64,000 nt of DNA from an uncultured Tateyamaria sp. (GTDB lineage: Bacteria > Pseudomonadota > Alphaproteobacteria > Rhodobacterales > Rhodobacteraceae). The stretch lies in assembly GCF_947487805.1 (NCBI RefSeq), contig NZ_CANKXW010000004.1:62001-126000 (forward strand), read 5' to 3'. The stretch's first letter is position 1; every line of letters starts with the position of its first letter. Positions 8,421 through 18,521 of the stretch are shown here, piece by piece. The notes under the pieces are model-generated. The model was not told the origin of the DNA and searched no databases. It saw nothing but the letters and a program-made list of their open reading frames with translations. A program made the position numbers and the translations under genes.

Positions 8421-9031
8421 GTCATTTGGCCCTGTTTGATTGATTGGTTGCGGCAACGCAGTCTTTTTCCATTGACCGGTCTGCAAGGAACGGGGGAAGC
8501 TTCACCGTCGGTGACTCCCGGCGGCGAGGCTCCGACCAAACGGTGACCCTTGGTCAGATGAAAGCGCCACGCACGTTGCGCGCCTTCAACGGGGGCGATC
8601 TTTGGCGTGATGTCCCATAACAGTTCAACCGTGCCGGTCAGTTGCACGAGGTCGCCCGAGGCAAAGTCGATGAACAAAAGTCCCGCCTTCGGATTGACCA
8701 GAAAATTGCCGAGGGTGTTGAAGGCAAAATTGCCGGAGAAATCAGGCACGGTCAGCGTGTTGCCGTCGATCTTGACGAAACCTGCATTTCCTCCGCGATG
8801 GTTCACATCGACACCACCGTTGCTGCGCGGGTCATCGACCGGATTGTGACTGGCAACAAAGAACGTGTCGGCCCCTCAGACAATCGCGCGCTCTGCGTCA
8901 CCCAGCGCGGTGAAGTCACGCCGATCAGAAGCGGCAGCAACACGCGGATCACGGGTGAACGCCATATCTTTGGTGTGGATATACTGGGGACAGTTGCCGA
9001 ATGCCTTTTGCAATTGATCAGCGCTTGGCAA
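8417..9031 (-). pseudogene. PNPOx-like (FMN split barrel) protein, interrupted and truncated
   Basis: One reverse-strand frame reads F-G-N-C-P-Q-Y-I-H, then R-D-F-T-A-L-G, a TGA at 8879-8877, then G-A-D-T-F-F-V-A-S, N-H-R-G-G-N-A-G-F-V and N-F-A-F-N-T-L-G-N-F. These match the N-terminal half of the intact fusion protein at 5079-6716. The part upstream of 9031 is only recognisable in shifted frames up to about 9150, so the N-terminus has been lost to deletions. The 3' end overlaps the redoxin start by ATGA, showing that an operon once existed. Confidence 0.65.
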
Positions 9032-9207
9032 AGATGAAGCGCAATCGGCGCGTCGTGTTGCAGGTTCCCGATTTCGACAGCGCCCTGACGTTGATCAGGG
9101 GGACGGACATCATTGTGACCCTGCCGGATGTTCTTTCAGCGCCGGGCCTTTCGCGCATCAGTCCCTCATCGGCGACCGAGCCGCCAACCTCCGGCATGCT
9201 CCCTATC

Positions 9208-9795
9208 CTACGGCAGCTCCTCCGACGGGATGATCCCGAAGAACGCACCGGACGACCACACGCCGAACCAGCCGTCGTGGTGCACGCCCAGATCGACAAG
9301 GCGGTAGAAGCTCTTGCGGTCGATCAGCGCCTCCAGATCGGCGCGGATCAGGATGTAGGGGGCTGGCTCTCCGGTTTCGGCATCGCGCTCGACGCGGATG
9401 GGATGGTCGGGCCCGGCCACGGCCATGTCGTCCACATGGGTGGTAAAGGTCAGCACCTGGTCAGTACCCTGCCCCGCCGCCTCGAAGTCAATCGCGACAA
9501 AGGGGGCGTCATCGACGGTGATGCCCACCTTTTCCACCGGCGTGACGAGGAAGTATTTTCCGTCCTCGCACTTGAGAATCGATGAGAACAGTTTGACCAG
9601 ACCGGGCCGGCCAATCGGCGTGCCTTGGTAAAACCACGTCCCGTCCCGCGCGATACGCATGTCCAGATCACCGCAGAACGGCGGGTTCCACAGGTGCACC
9701 GGCGGCAAACCGCGCGTTTTTGCGGCGGTGATCGACGCAACAAGGCCGTCTGCGTCGGGTGTCACGGTTTTTTGTCCACTCATATGTTTTGCCAT
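9208..9795 (-). CDS. DUF1285 domain protein
   Basis: A 195-residue protein of the DUF1285 family, common in alphaproteobacteria and of unknown function. Landmarks are P-P-V-H-L-W-N-P-P-F-C-G-D-L-D-M near residue 30, the G-T-P-I-G-R-P segment, and V-E-K-V-G-I-T-V-D-D-A-P-F-V. The ATG at 9795 is preferred because CAGGATGGA lies just upstream; the next Met (9783) has a weaker site. It diverges from the MoxR operon, with 56 bases between. Its C-terminal tail is duplicated as a fragment at 1262-1330. Confidence 0.88.
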   Translation of the reverse strand: MAKHMSGQKTVTPDADGLVASITAAKTRGLPPVHLWNPPFCGDLDMRIARDGTWFYQGTPIGRPGLVKLFSSILKCEDGKYFLVTPVEKVGITVDDAPFVAIDFEAAGQGTDQVLTFTTHVDDMAVAGPDHPIRVERDAETGEPAPYILIRADLEALIDRKSFYRLVDLGVHHDGWFGVWSSGAFFGIIPSEELP

Positions 9796-9851
9796 TCCAT
9801 CCTGAGGCAATAGGTTGTGAGATAGCATATATCCCGAATGAAAGAGATGTC

Positions 9852-10855
<1,004 letters not shown>

Positions 10856-10859
<4 letters not shown>

Positions 10860-11737
10860 CATCGCCGCTGGCCCTTCGGGAACAGGCAGAGACGCAGGCC
10901 GCGCGCCTGCCGGCGCTTTTGGCGCGGGCGGAGCAGTTGGCCGGGGCCGTCCTGTTGGGCGAACATGGCCGCCGCCGCGCGGGCATGGGCGATGATTTCT
11001 GGCAGTACCGCCCGGCCCAGATCGGTGACAGCCGCCGCATGATCGACCACCGCCGCAGCGCCATGGGCGACGTGCAGTTCGTGCGCGAACGCGAGTGGCA
11101 GATCGCGCAGTCGGTGATGCTTTGGGTCGATCAGGGGGCCGCGATGCGCTTTGCCTCGACCGATGCGCTGCCGACCAAGGCCGAGCGGGCGCGGGTGCTG
11201 GCGCTGGCCACTTCCATCCTGCTGATCCGGGGCGGCGAACGTGTGGGCCTGACCGGCACGCGGTTGCCGCCGCGCCGGGGCGGCGCGCAGGTACTGCGTC
11301 TGGCCGAGATGTTTTCCGAGGATGCCGAGGACGACTATGCCCCGCCCGAACACCGGGCGATGATCCCCCATGCGCGCGCCGTGTTCATCTCGGATTTCAT
11401 GGGCAATATCGATGACGTGCGCACCGCGCTGACCAAGGCCGCGGACCGGGGCGTGCGCGGCGTGCTGCTGCATGTGCTGGACCCTGCAGAAGAGGCGTTT
11501 CCCTTTCGCGGGCGCACCGTGTTCGAAAGCGTCGGCGGCACGCTGGAGCATGAGACGCTGAAGGCCTCGGACCTCAAGGCGCGCTATCTGGACCGGCTGG
11601 CCGCGCGCAAGGCCGAGTTGCAGCAGCTTTGCGCCGTGGCCGGGTGGCAATACGGGCTGCACCACACCGAAACGACCGCGCAATCGGGCCTGTTGTGGCT
11701 GTGGCGGGCGCTGGATGGCGGGCGGGCGCGGACATGA
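10856..11737 (+). CDS. DUF58 domain protein
   Basis: A 293-residue protein starting at a GTG that overlaps the moxR stop (GTGA). The family signature is clear near residues 40-65: G-R-R-R-A-G-M-G-D-D-F-W-Q-Y-R, then G-D-S-R-R-M-I-D-H-R-R-S-A. It is followed by a VWA-like alpha/beta domain with A-V-F-I-S-D-F. DUF58 proteins regularly pair with MoxR ATPases and are thought to be the VWA-type clients or adaptors of that chaperone. It overlaps the next gene by ATGA. Confidence 0.93.
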
Positions 11738-14493
11738 CCGTGTTCGGCCCCATCGGCTTTGCCGCGCCCTGGCTGCTGCTGGCGCTGCTGGCGCTGCCTA
11801 TTCTGTGGTTCATCCTGCGGGCGATCCCGCCCGCGCCGATCCGCAGGCGGTTTCCCGGTGTCGCCCTGCTGCTTGGGTTGCAGGACGACGAGGCGGTGTC
11901 GGACCGCACGCCCTGGTGGTTGCTCTTGCTGCGGATGCTGGCGGTGGCAGCGATGATCCTGGGGCTGTCCGGGCCGGTCCTGAACCCCGAAGACAGTGCC
12001 GATGCGGGCGACGGGCCGCTGCTCATCGTGGCCGATGGCAGTTGGGCCGGTGCGGGCCGCTGGCCCCAACAGATCGAGGCGATCCAGTCCGAGCTGCGCC
12101 GCGCCGGTGCCGCCGGACGCGAGGTTGCCTTGCTGCATCTGGCCGACCCGCAACCGGCTGTGTTTCAGGCCGCCAATGCCGTAGAAAGCCGCCTGCCCGG
12201 TCTGGCCCCTGTGGCGTGGCAACCGGATGCGGAGATTGCGGGCGCACTGCCCGAAGGCGGGTTCGAAACGGTGTGGTTCAGCGATGCGCTGGACTATCCC
12301 GCGCGCGCCGACCTGCTGACACTTTTGGAGGCGCGCGGCCCGGTGCGTGTGACCCAATCGGTGGCCGATGTCGTGGCGCTCCGGCCCGCGACTTATCTTG
12401 ACGGGCTGGTGCAGCTGACCGCCGTACGGTCGGCCGAGGGCGCAGAGCGCGGCGTGACCGTACTGGCGCAGGGCCGCGACCCTGCGGGCAATGCGGCGAC
12501 GCTGGCCTCGGCCAATGCGGTCTTTGCCCCCGGCGACACGGTGGCCGAGGCCGCGCTGTCCCTGCCTGCGGAACTGCGCGCCCGCGTCACCCGGTTCGAG
12601 GTACAGGCCGCGCGGTCGGCGGGGGGCGTTACGCTGGTCGATGACAGCCTGCGCCGCCGCGAGGTTGCCCTGATCGCCAGCCGCGAGGGGCGCGAGGGCC
12701 TCGAACTGCTGTCGCCGCTGCACTACCTCGAGCGCGCGCTTGCACCCACCGCGGACCTGCTGCGCGGGTCGTTGGGCGATGTGCTGCCCGCGAACCCGGA
12801 TGTGATCGTACTGGCCGATGTGGCCACCCTGTCCCCCGGCGAGGCCGAGGCCATCGCCGCCTGGGTCGAGGAAGGCGGGCTGCTGTTGCGCTTTGCCGGG
12901 CCGCGGGTTGCGGCCAGCGATATCAGCCGCGTGGACGAAGACCCGCTGATGCCCGTGCGCCTGCGGTCGGGCGGGCGCAGCGTTGGCGGCGCGATGAGCT
13001 GGGGATCGCCCAAGACGCTGGCCCCGTTTCGCGAGGGGTCGCCCTTCTTTGGCCTCGACGTGCCAGACGACGTGGCCATCACCGCGCAGGTCATGGCACA
13101 GCCCGACCCGACGCTGGCCGAACGCGTGATTGCCGAGCTGAGCGATGGCACCCCGCTGGTCACGCGCAAGCGCAGCGGTCTGGGGCAGATTGTGCTGTTC
13201 CACGTCACCGCCAATGCGGAATGGTCGTCGCTGCCGCTGTCGGGCCTGTTTGTCGAGATGCTGGAACGGCTGGCCGTGTCGTCGGCCAGCACCGCGCCCT
13301 CGGCCGAGGATCTGGAGGGCACCATCTGGACTCCGCAGATCGTGATGGACGGGTTTGGCGGGCTGTCGGATGCGGGCACGCGCCCCGGCGTGGCCGGGCC
13401 AACGCTGGTCAGCGATCCGCCGGGCCCTGCGCTGTTGCCCGGCGTCTATGTGTCGGGTGATCGCAGCCTTGCGCGCAACGTGCTGACGGCCGACACGGTG
13501 CTGACCCCGGCCAGCTGGCCCGCGCGGATCCCGGTGTCGGGGCTGAGCACGCAGCCGCAGCGCGCGCTGGGCGGGCTTTTGCTGGCGCTGGCCATTGGGC
13601 TGTTGCTGGCGGATGTGATTGCCTCGCTGGCCTTGTCGGGTCGCTTGACCGGGCCGCTGCGGGCCGGGCGCGCGGCCGCGGTGGGCCTTGCGCTGATGCT
13701 GGCGCTGCCCAGCCCGCAGGCCCACGCGCAGCAGGCCATCGACGCCGAGATCGCCGCCGCGTCCGAGGTGGTGCTGGCCCATGTGCTGACCGGCAACGGG
13801 TCGGTGGACGAAGTGGCAGAGGCCGGGCTGCGCGGTCTGTCGGACACGCTGTTTTTCCGCACCTCGGTCGAGCCTGCGCCGCCCATCGGCGTGAACCTCG
13901 AAACCGACGAATTGGCGTTCTTTCCCATTCTCTATTGGCCCGTGACCCCGGACCAGCCGCGCCCCTCGCGCGAGGCTTATGCCAAGCTGAACGATTACCT
14001 GCGGTCGGGCGGCCTGATCCTGTTTGACACGCGCGACGGTGATGTGGCCGGGTTTGGGGCCTCCAGCGCCAATGGCCGCAAGTTGCAGGATCTGGCCGCG
14101 CCGCTGGACATCCCCGCGCTGGAACAGATCCCCCGCGACCACGTGCTGACGCGCACCTTTTACCTGTTGCAGGACTTTCCCGGTCGCCACACCGGGGGCG
14201 AGGTCTGGGTCGAGGCCGCCCCGCCCGGTGCCGAGCAGATCGAGGGCATGCCCTTTCGCAACCTCAATGACGGCGTGACGCCGGTGGTGATCGGCGGCAA
14301 TGACTGGGCGTCGGCCTGGGCGGTGACACCGTCGGGGCAGGCGATGCTGCCCGTCGGGCGCGGTTTTGGCGGGGAACGTCAGCGCGAGCTGGCCTACCGC
14401 TTTGGCGTGAATCTGATCATGCACGTGCTGACAGGCAATTACAAAAGCGACCAGGTCCATGTGCCTGCCTTGCTGGATCGGTTGGGACAATGA
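11734..14493 (+). CDS. DUF4159 membrane protein (BatA-like N-terminus)
   Basis: A 919-residue membrane protein. Two N-terminal transmembrane helices (about residues 8-30 and 60-80) and the P-L-x-L-L-L-A-L pattern match the BatA/aerotolerance N-terminal region. The middle holds VWA-like and glutamine-amidotransferase-like folds; another helix lies near residue 610. The last 250 or so residues are the DUF4159 domain (F-F-P-I-L-Y-W-P-V, G-G-L-I-L-F-D-T-R-D-G-D, E-L-A-Y-R-F-G-V-N). It starts at the ATG overlapping the DUF58 stop. Third gene of the MoxR operon; probably an envelope complex subunit. Confidence 0.9.
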   Translation: MTVFGPIGFAAPWLLLALLALPILWFILRAIPPAPIRRRFPGVALLLGLQDDEAVSDRTPWWLLLLRMLAVAAMILGLSGPVLNPEDSADAGDGPLLIVADGSWAGAGRWPQQIEAIQSELRRAGAAGREVALLHLADPQPAVFQAANAVESRLPGLAPVAWQPDAEIAGALPEGGFETVWFSDALDYPARADLLTLLEARGPVRVTQSVADVVALRPATYLDGLVQLTAVRSAEGAERGVTVLAQGRDPAGNAATLASANAVFAPGDTVAEAALSLPAELRARVTRFEVQAARSAGGVTLVDDSLRRREVALIASREGREGLELLSPLHYLERALAPTADLLRGSLGDVLPANPDVIVLADVATLSPGEAEAIAAWVEEGGLLLRFAGPRVAASDISRVDEDPLMPVRLRSGGRSVGGAMSWGSPKTLAPFREGSPFFGLDVPDDVAITAQVMAQPDPTLAERVIAELSDGTPLVTRKRSGLGQIVLFHVTANAEWSSLPLSGLFVEMLERLAVSSASTAPSAEDLEGTIWTPQIVMDGFGGLSDAGTRPGVAGPTLVSDPPGPALLPGVYVSGDRSLARNVLTADTVLTPASWPARIPVSGLSTQPQRALGGLLLALAIGLLLADVIASLALSGRLTGPLRAGRAAAVGLALMLALPSPQAHAQQAIDAEIAAASEVVLAHVLTGNGSVDEVAEAGLRGLSDTLFFRTSVEPAPPIGVNLETDELAFFPILYWPVTPDQPRPSREAYAKLNDYLRSGGLILFDTRDGDVAGFGASSANGRKLQDLAAPLDIPALEQIPRDHVLTRTFYLLQDFPGRHTGGEVWVEAAPPGAEQIEGMPFRNLNDGVTPVVIGGNDWASAWAVTPSGQAMLPVGRGFGGERQRELAYRFGVNLIMHVLTGNYKSDQVHVPALLDRLGQ

Positions 14494-16532
14494 CGGGCAC
14501 CGTTCTCTTTGCGCCGCTGCTGCCGTGGCCTGTGATCGCCGTATTGGCCGTGGTGGTGCTGGCCGCCGTGCTGCTGGCCGCGTTGCGTGGCCTCAGTGGC
14601 TGGGCCTTGCGCGGCTGCGCCGGGCTTGTGGTGCTGGCCGCCCTGTCGGGCCCTGCCCTGCAACAGGAAGACCGCGCCGCGCTGTCGGATATCGTGATCC
14701 TCGCCGAGGATCAGAGCGCCAGCCAGCGCCTGCCCGGACGCCCGGAGCAAAGCGCGGATGCCGCCGATGCCCTCGCCGCCACGTTGGCCGCGCGCGAGGG
14801 TGTCGAGGTGCGCCGCGTCACCGTGCCGGATGGCGACGAGGATGCGGGCACGCGCCTGATGACCGCCCTGTCGGATGCACTGGCCGAGGAACCGCGCGCC
14901 CGTGTCGCGGGCCTTGTCGCGATCAGCGACGGGCAGGTCCACGACCCCGATCTGGCGCTGGATCTGCCCGCGCCGCTGCACCTGTTGCTGACGGGGCGCG
15001 AGACGGATTGGGACCGCAGGTTGCTGGTCAAGAACGCGCCCGCCTTTGCCATCATCGGTGAGCCCGTGACCCTGACCCTGCGGATCGAGGACAGCGGCGC
15101 AGCCCCCACCGATACCGGCCTTGCGCCCATCGACATCTCGGTCGACGGCGCGCCCGCGCAGCGGTTCAACGTGCGCATCGGAGAGGATATCGACCTGCCC
15201 GTGACCCTGCCCCATGGCGGGCGCAACGTGATCCAGTTCACCGTGCCGGAAGCGGACGGAGAGCTGACCGACCGCAACAACACCGCGCTGATCCAGATCA
15301 ACGGCGTACGCGACCGTCTGCGCGTGCTGCTGGTCTCGGGCGAGCCGCACGCGGGCGGGCGCACATGGCGCAACCTGCTGAAATCCGACAGTTCCGTGGA
15401 TCTCGTGCACTTTACCATCCTGCGGCCCCCGGAAAAGCAGGATGGCGTGCCGGTGGGCGAACTCAGCCTCATCGCTTTTCCCACCCGCGAGCTGTTTCTG
15501 GAAAAGATCGACGATTTCGACCTGATCATCTTTGACCGCTACAAGCGCCGCGGCATCCTGCCTGCGCTCTACCTCGACAACGTGGCGCGCTATATCCGCG
15601 AGGGCGGGGCCGTTCTGGTGGCGGCGGGGCCGGATTTCGCCGGTGCCGACAGCCTCTATCGCTCGCCCCTGGGCGCGGTGATGCCGGCGATGCCCACCGC
15701 GCGCGTGCTCGAGGATCCCTACCGCCCCACCGTGTCCGAGATCGGCCAGCGCCACCCGGTAACCACCGGCCTGCCCGCCGCCGGTGACTGGGGCCGCTGG
15801 CTGCGCCAGATCGACGTCGATGCCCGGTCGGGCACCATCGTTATGGAGGGGATCGACGAGCGTCCCCTGCTGGTGCTGGACCGCGTGGGCGAGGGGCGCG
15901 TGGCGCTGCTGGCGTCGGACCACGCGTGGCTGTGGAACCGCGGCTACGAGGGCGGCGGGCCGCAGCTCGAGCTGTTGCGGCGGCTGGCCCACTGGATGAT
16001 GAAGGAACCCGAACTGGAGGAAGAGGCGCTGACCGCGACGGCCACGGGCCAGTCGATGCGCATCCTGCGCCGCACCTTGCAGGAAACCGTGCCGCCGGTG
16101 ATCATCACCCATCCCGACGGCACCCAGACCCAGCTGGACATGACCGAGGCGCAACCGGGCCAGTTCGAAACCCGCTTTGACGGTCCCGAGATCGGGCTTT
16201 ACCGCCTTGAGAACGGCGACCAGGCTGCGGTGATCGGCCTTGGCCCCGCCGCCCCGCGCGAGTTTGAGGCGACCATCGCCACCGGCGACGTGCTGGCCGA
16301 ACGGGTCGCGGCAACGCGCGGCGGTGTGTTGCGCATCGAAGAGGGCGTGCCGCGCATCCGCACCGTGCGCGCGGGTCGCCCGGCCGCCGGGCGCGGCTGG
16401 ATCGGGATCACCCCGCGCGGCGCCTACGAGACGCAGGACGTGCGGCAGATGTCGCTCTTGCCGCCATGGCTGGTGCTGCTGCTGGCGGCAGGGTTCATCA
16501 CCGCGGGCTGGCTGCGTGAGGGGCGGCGCTGA
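14490..16532 (+). CDS. Membrane protein with VWA-like and GATase-like domains
   Basis: A 680-residue protein overlapping the DUF4159 gene by ATGA. Two N-terminal membrane helices are followed by a VWA-like domain whose metal site is recognisable as D-Q-S-A-S (the D-x-S-x-S pattern), with A-I-S-D-G-Q further on. A glutamine-amidotransferase-like fold follows (F-D-L-I-I-F-D-R-Y, G-G-A-V-L-V-A-A-G). A last helix lies near the C-terminus before R-E-G-R-R. Such proteins close the MoxR-DUF58-DUF4159 operon in Rhodobacteraceae and face the periplasm. The TGA stop directly abuts the stop of the convergent pbpC gene. Confidence 0.85.
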   Translation: MTGTVLFAPLLPWPVIAVLAVVVLAAVLLAALRGLSGWALRGCAGLVVLAALSGPALQQEDRAALSDIVILAEDQSASQRLPGRPEQSADAADALAATLAAREGVEVRRVTVPDGDEDAGTRLMTALSDALAEEPRARVAGLVAISDGQVHDPDLALDLPAPLHLLLTGRETDWDRRLLVKNAPAFAIIGEPVTLTLRIEDSGAAPTDTGLAPIDISVDGAPAQRFNVRIGEDIDLPVTLPHGGRNVIQFTVPEADGELTDRNNTALIQINGVRDRLRVLLVSGEPHAGGRTWRNLLKSDSSVDLVHFTILRPPEKQDGVPVGELSLIAFPTRELFLEKIDDFDLIIFDRYKRRGILPALYLDNVARYIREGGAVLVAAGPDFAGADSLYRSPLGAVMPAMPTARVLEDPYRPTVSEIGQRHPVTTGLPAAGDWGRWLRQIDVDARSGTIVMEGIDERPLLVLDRVGEGRVALLASDHAWLWNRGYEGGGPQLELLRRLAHWMMKEPELEEEALTATATGQSMRILRRTLQETVPPVIITHPDGTQTQLDMTEAQPGQFETRFDGPEIGLYRLENGDQAAVIGLGPAAPREFEATIATGDVLAERVAATRGGVLRIEEGVPRIRTVRAGRPAAGRGWIGITPRGAYETQDVRQMSLLPPWLVLLLAAGFITAGWLREGRR

Positions 16533-18521
16533 TCACGGTCTGACCTCGACCGACACGGTTGCGGACCGCCCCGCGGCATCGATCACGGCGATATCCGAAA
16601 ACCCGGTGGACAGGTGGCCGATGTCGATGGCACGGCTGCGCGCGCGCGTTGCCACGGGCGCGCCGTTGACCAGCACGGTCAGAGGCAGCGCCCCACCCTC
16701 GACCTTGATCACCGCGTCGTGCTGCGCCAGCACCGCCCCGTGCGGCGGAAAGGCCACCGCAGGCGCGATGCCCGTCCGCTGCGCGGGCCCAAAGCGGCGC
16801 AGCGGCGCAGGCAGATCGGCAGAGGCCAGCATCAGCGTATCGGGCGGCGGTGGTGGCGGCGGCGCAAGCGCAGGTTTCAACAGGCCAAACGCCTCGAACA
16901 GCACCGGGGCCGCGTGATCGCCGCCAAAGGCACCCGGCACCGCCGTACCGTCCGGGCGGCCCATCCACACGCCGATCACGTGCTGCCCGTCAAACCCCAC
17001 GGCCCACGCGTCGCGATGCCCATAGGACGTGCCCGTCTTGTAAGCGAGGCCCGCGCGCCCGCCCTGTGGCGGCGGCAGGCCGCGCAGGATGTCGCCCACC
17101 TGCCACGCCGCGCGCGGCGACAGGACCTGACGCCTGATGCCCGGGGTGACGCCCGTTACGCGCAGCGGCGTGGCCTGCCCCAGCTGTGCGATGCCCGCAT
17201 AGACCTGAACCAGATCGGTGAGGGTGATACCCAGCCCGCCCAGCGCCACGGCCAGACCCGGCTGGCCCTGCACCTCGGGTGCTGCGCCAAAGGCGCGCAT
17301 CCCCGCCATCACCCGCGCCGGGCCCAGCGCATCCGTCAGCGCGACGGGTGGGATGTTCAGCGACAGTTGCAATGCGGTGCGCGCGGTGACGTCACCGCGA
17401 AACTGACCGTCAAAGTTCTGCGGCGCATAGCGGCCAAAGCGCGTGGGCCGGTCGGCAAAGACCGTCTCGGGGTGGGCGAGGCCCCGGTCAAAGCCCAGCG
17501 CATAGATCAGCGGCTTGAGCGCCGAACCGGGCGACCGTCTGGCCCGCGTCATATCGACAAAGCCTGCGACGCCGCCCGTGTCGGCATAGTACGGTGCGCC
17601 GACCTGAGCGAGGATCTCGCCGCTCTGGTGATCGGCAACGACCAGCGCCAGCGACACGCCTGCCGCCTTGCCCGCCGCGTGCGTGCGCACAAGGTCCCGC
17701 ATCCGCCGTTGCAGTGCTGCGTCCAGCGTGGTGTCGAACCGGGTCGCCAGCGGGTCAGCGGTGCGCAGCGCATCGGCCAGATGCGGGGCAAGCCGGGGCA
17801 TGGGGCGCATCGCGCGCGGCACATCGGCCGCAACGGGAGCGGCACCCACGCGGGCCAGCACCCGGTCACGCGCAGCACGGGCGGCATACGGGAACCGGTC
17901 GGGGCGGCGCGCCTCGGGCGCTTGCGGCAGCGCCACCAGCAGCGCGGCTTGCGCCGGGGACAGGCGCGCGGGCTCCTTGCCGAACCACAGATACGCGGCG
18001 CTGCGTACCCCTTCGATCCGGCCCCCAAAGGGCGCGTGCTGGGAATAGAGGTGCAGGATCTCGTCCTTGCTCAGCCGCCGTTCCAGCGCCCAGGCCAGCC
18101 GCATCTGCCGCAGCTTGCCGCGCAGCGATCCGGTGCCCGAGTTCTCCAGCAGACGCGCCACCTGCATCGTGAGGGTCGAGCCGCCTGACACGACCCGCCC
18201 CCGATACGCCGCCTGCCCCGCCGCCCGCAGCAGCGCGCGGCCATCGACGCCGGAATGCCCGTAGAACCGTTTATCCTCGTAAGCGATCAGCATCGCAAGG
18301 TATGCGGGATCGACCGCGCCCGGCGTCACCGCCAGCCGCAGGATACCGTCCTCGACCGCAAAGGCGCGCAAGAGGTGCCCGTCACGGTCGCGCATCTCAA
18401 CCCCGCTCTGGCTGAGAGTGGTGGGCAGGACGGCCCGGTCCACCCACGCGTCCCAGCCATCGCGCAGCCCCGCCGCGCCCAAGAGCAGCGCAGCGAGCCA
18501 GACAAACGGGCGGTGGGTCAC
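16533..18521 (-). CDS. pbpC: Penicillin-binding protein 1C
   Basis: A 662-residue bifunctional class A-type PBP. An N-terminal signal anchor precedes the GT51 transglycosylase, with E-D-K-R-F-Y-G-H-S-G-V-D and G-G-S-T-L-T-M-Q-V-A-R-L. The transpeptidase carries S-P-G-S-A-L-K-P (the S-x-x-K nucleophile), S-L-N and Y-K-T-G-T-S-Y-G (K-T-G). The C-terminal 90 or so residues are the PBP1C-specific tail domain. All catalytic motifs are present. The GTG start overlaps the stop of the alpha-2-macroglobulin gene (GTGA), the common pairing of these two genes, which points to envelope repair or defence. Confidence 0.95.
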   Translation of the reverse strand: MTHRPFVWLAALLLGAAGLRDGWDAWVDRAVLPTTLSQSGVEMRDRDGHLLRAFAVEDGILRLAVTPGAVDPAYLAMLIAYEDKRFYGHSGVDGRALLRAAGQAAYRGRVVSGGSTLTMQVARLLENSGTGSLRGKLRQMRLAWALERRLSKDEILHLYSQHAPFGGRIEGVRSAAYLWFGKEPARLSPAQAALLVALPQAPEARRPDRFPYAARAARDRVLARVGAAPVAADVPRAMRPMPRLAPHLADALRTADPLATRFDTTLDAALQRRMRDLVRTHAAGKAAGVSLALVVADHQSGEILAQVGAPYYADTGGVAGFVDMTRARRSPGSALKPLIYALGFDRGLAHPETVFADRPTRFGRYAPQNFDGQFRGDVTARTALQLSLNIPPVALTDALGPARVMAGMRAFGAAPEVQGQPGLAVALGGLGITLTDLVQVYAGIAQLGQATPLRVTGVTPGIRRQVLSPRAAWQVGDILRGLPPPQGGRAGLAYKTGTSYGHRDAWAVGFDGQHVIGVWMGRPDGTAVPGAFGGDHAAPVLFEAFGLLKPALAPPPPPPPDTLMLASADLPAPLRRFGPAQRTGIAPAVAFPPHGAVLAQHDAVIKVEGGALPLTVLVNGAPVATRARSRAIDIGHLSTGFSDIAVIDAAGRSATVSVEVRP

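Noticed and set aside
11584..14490. A 968-codon reverse-strand frame over the DUF4159 gene
   Set aside because: Low-complexity Arg/Gln/His-rich translation typical of GC-driven antisense frames; the forward gene has clear membrane helices and the DUF4159 domain.
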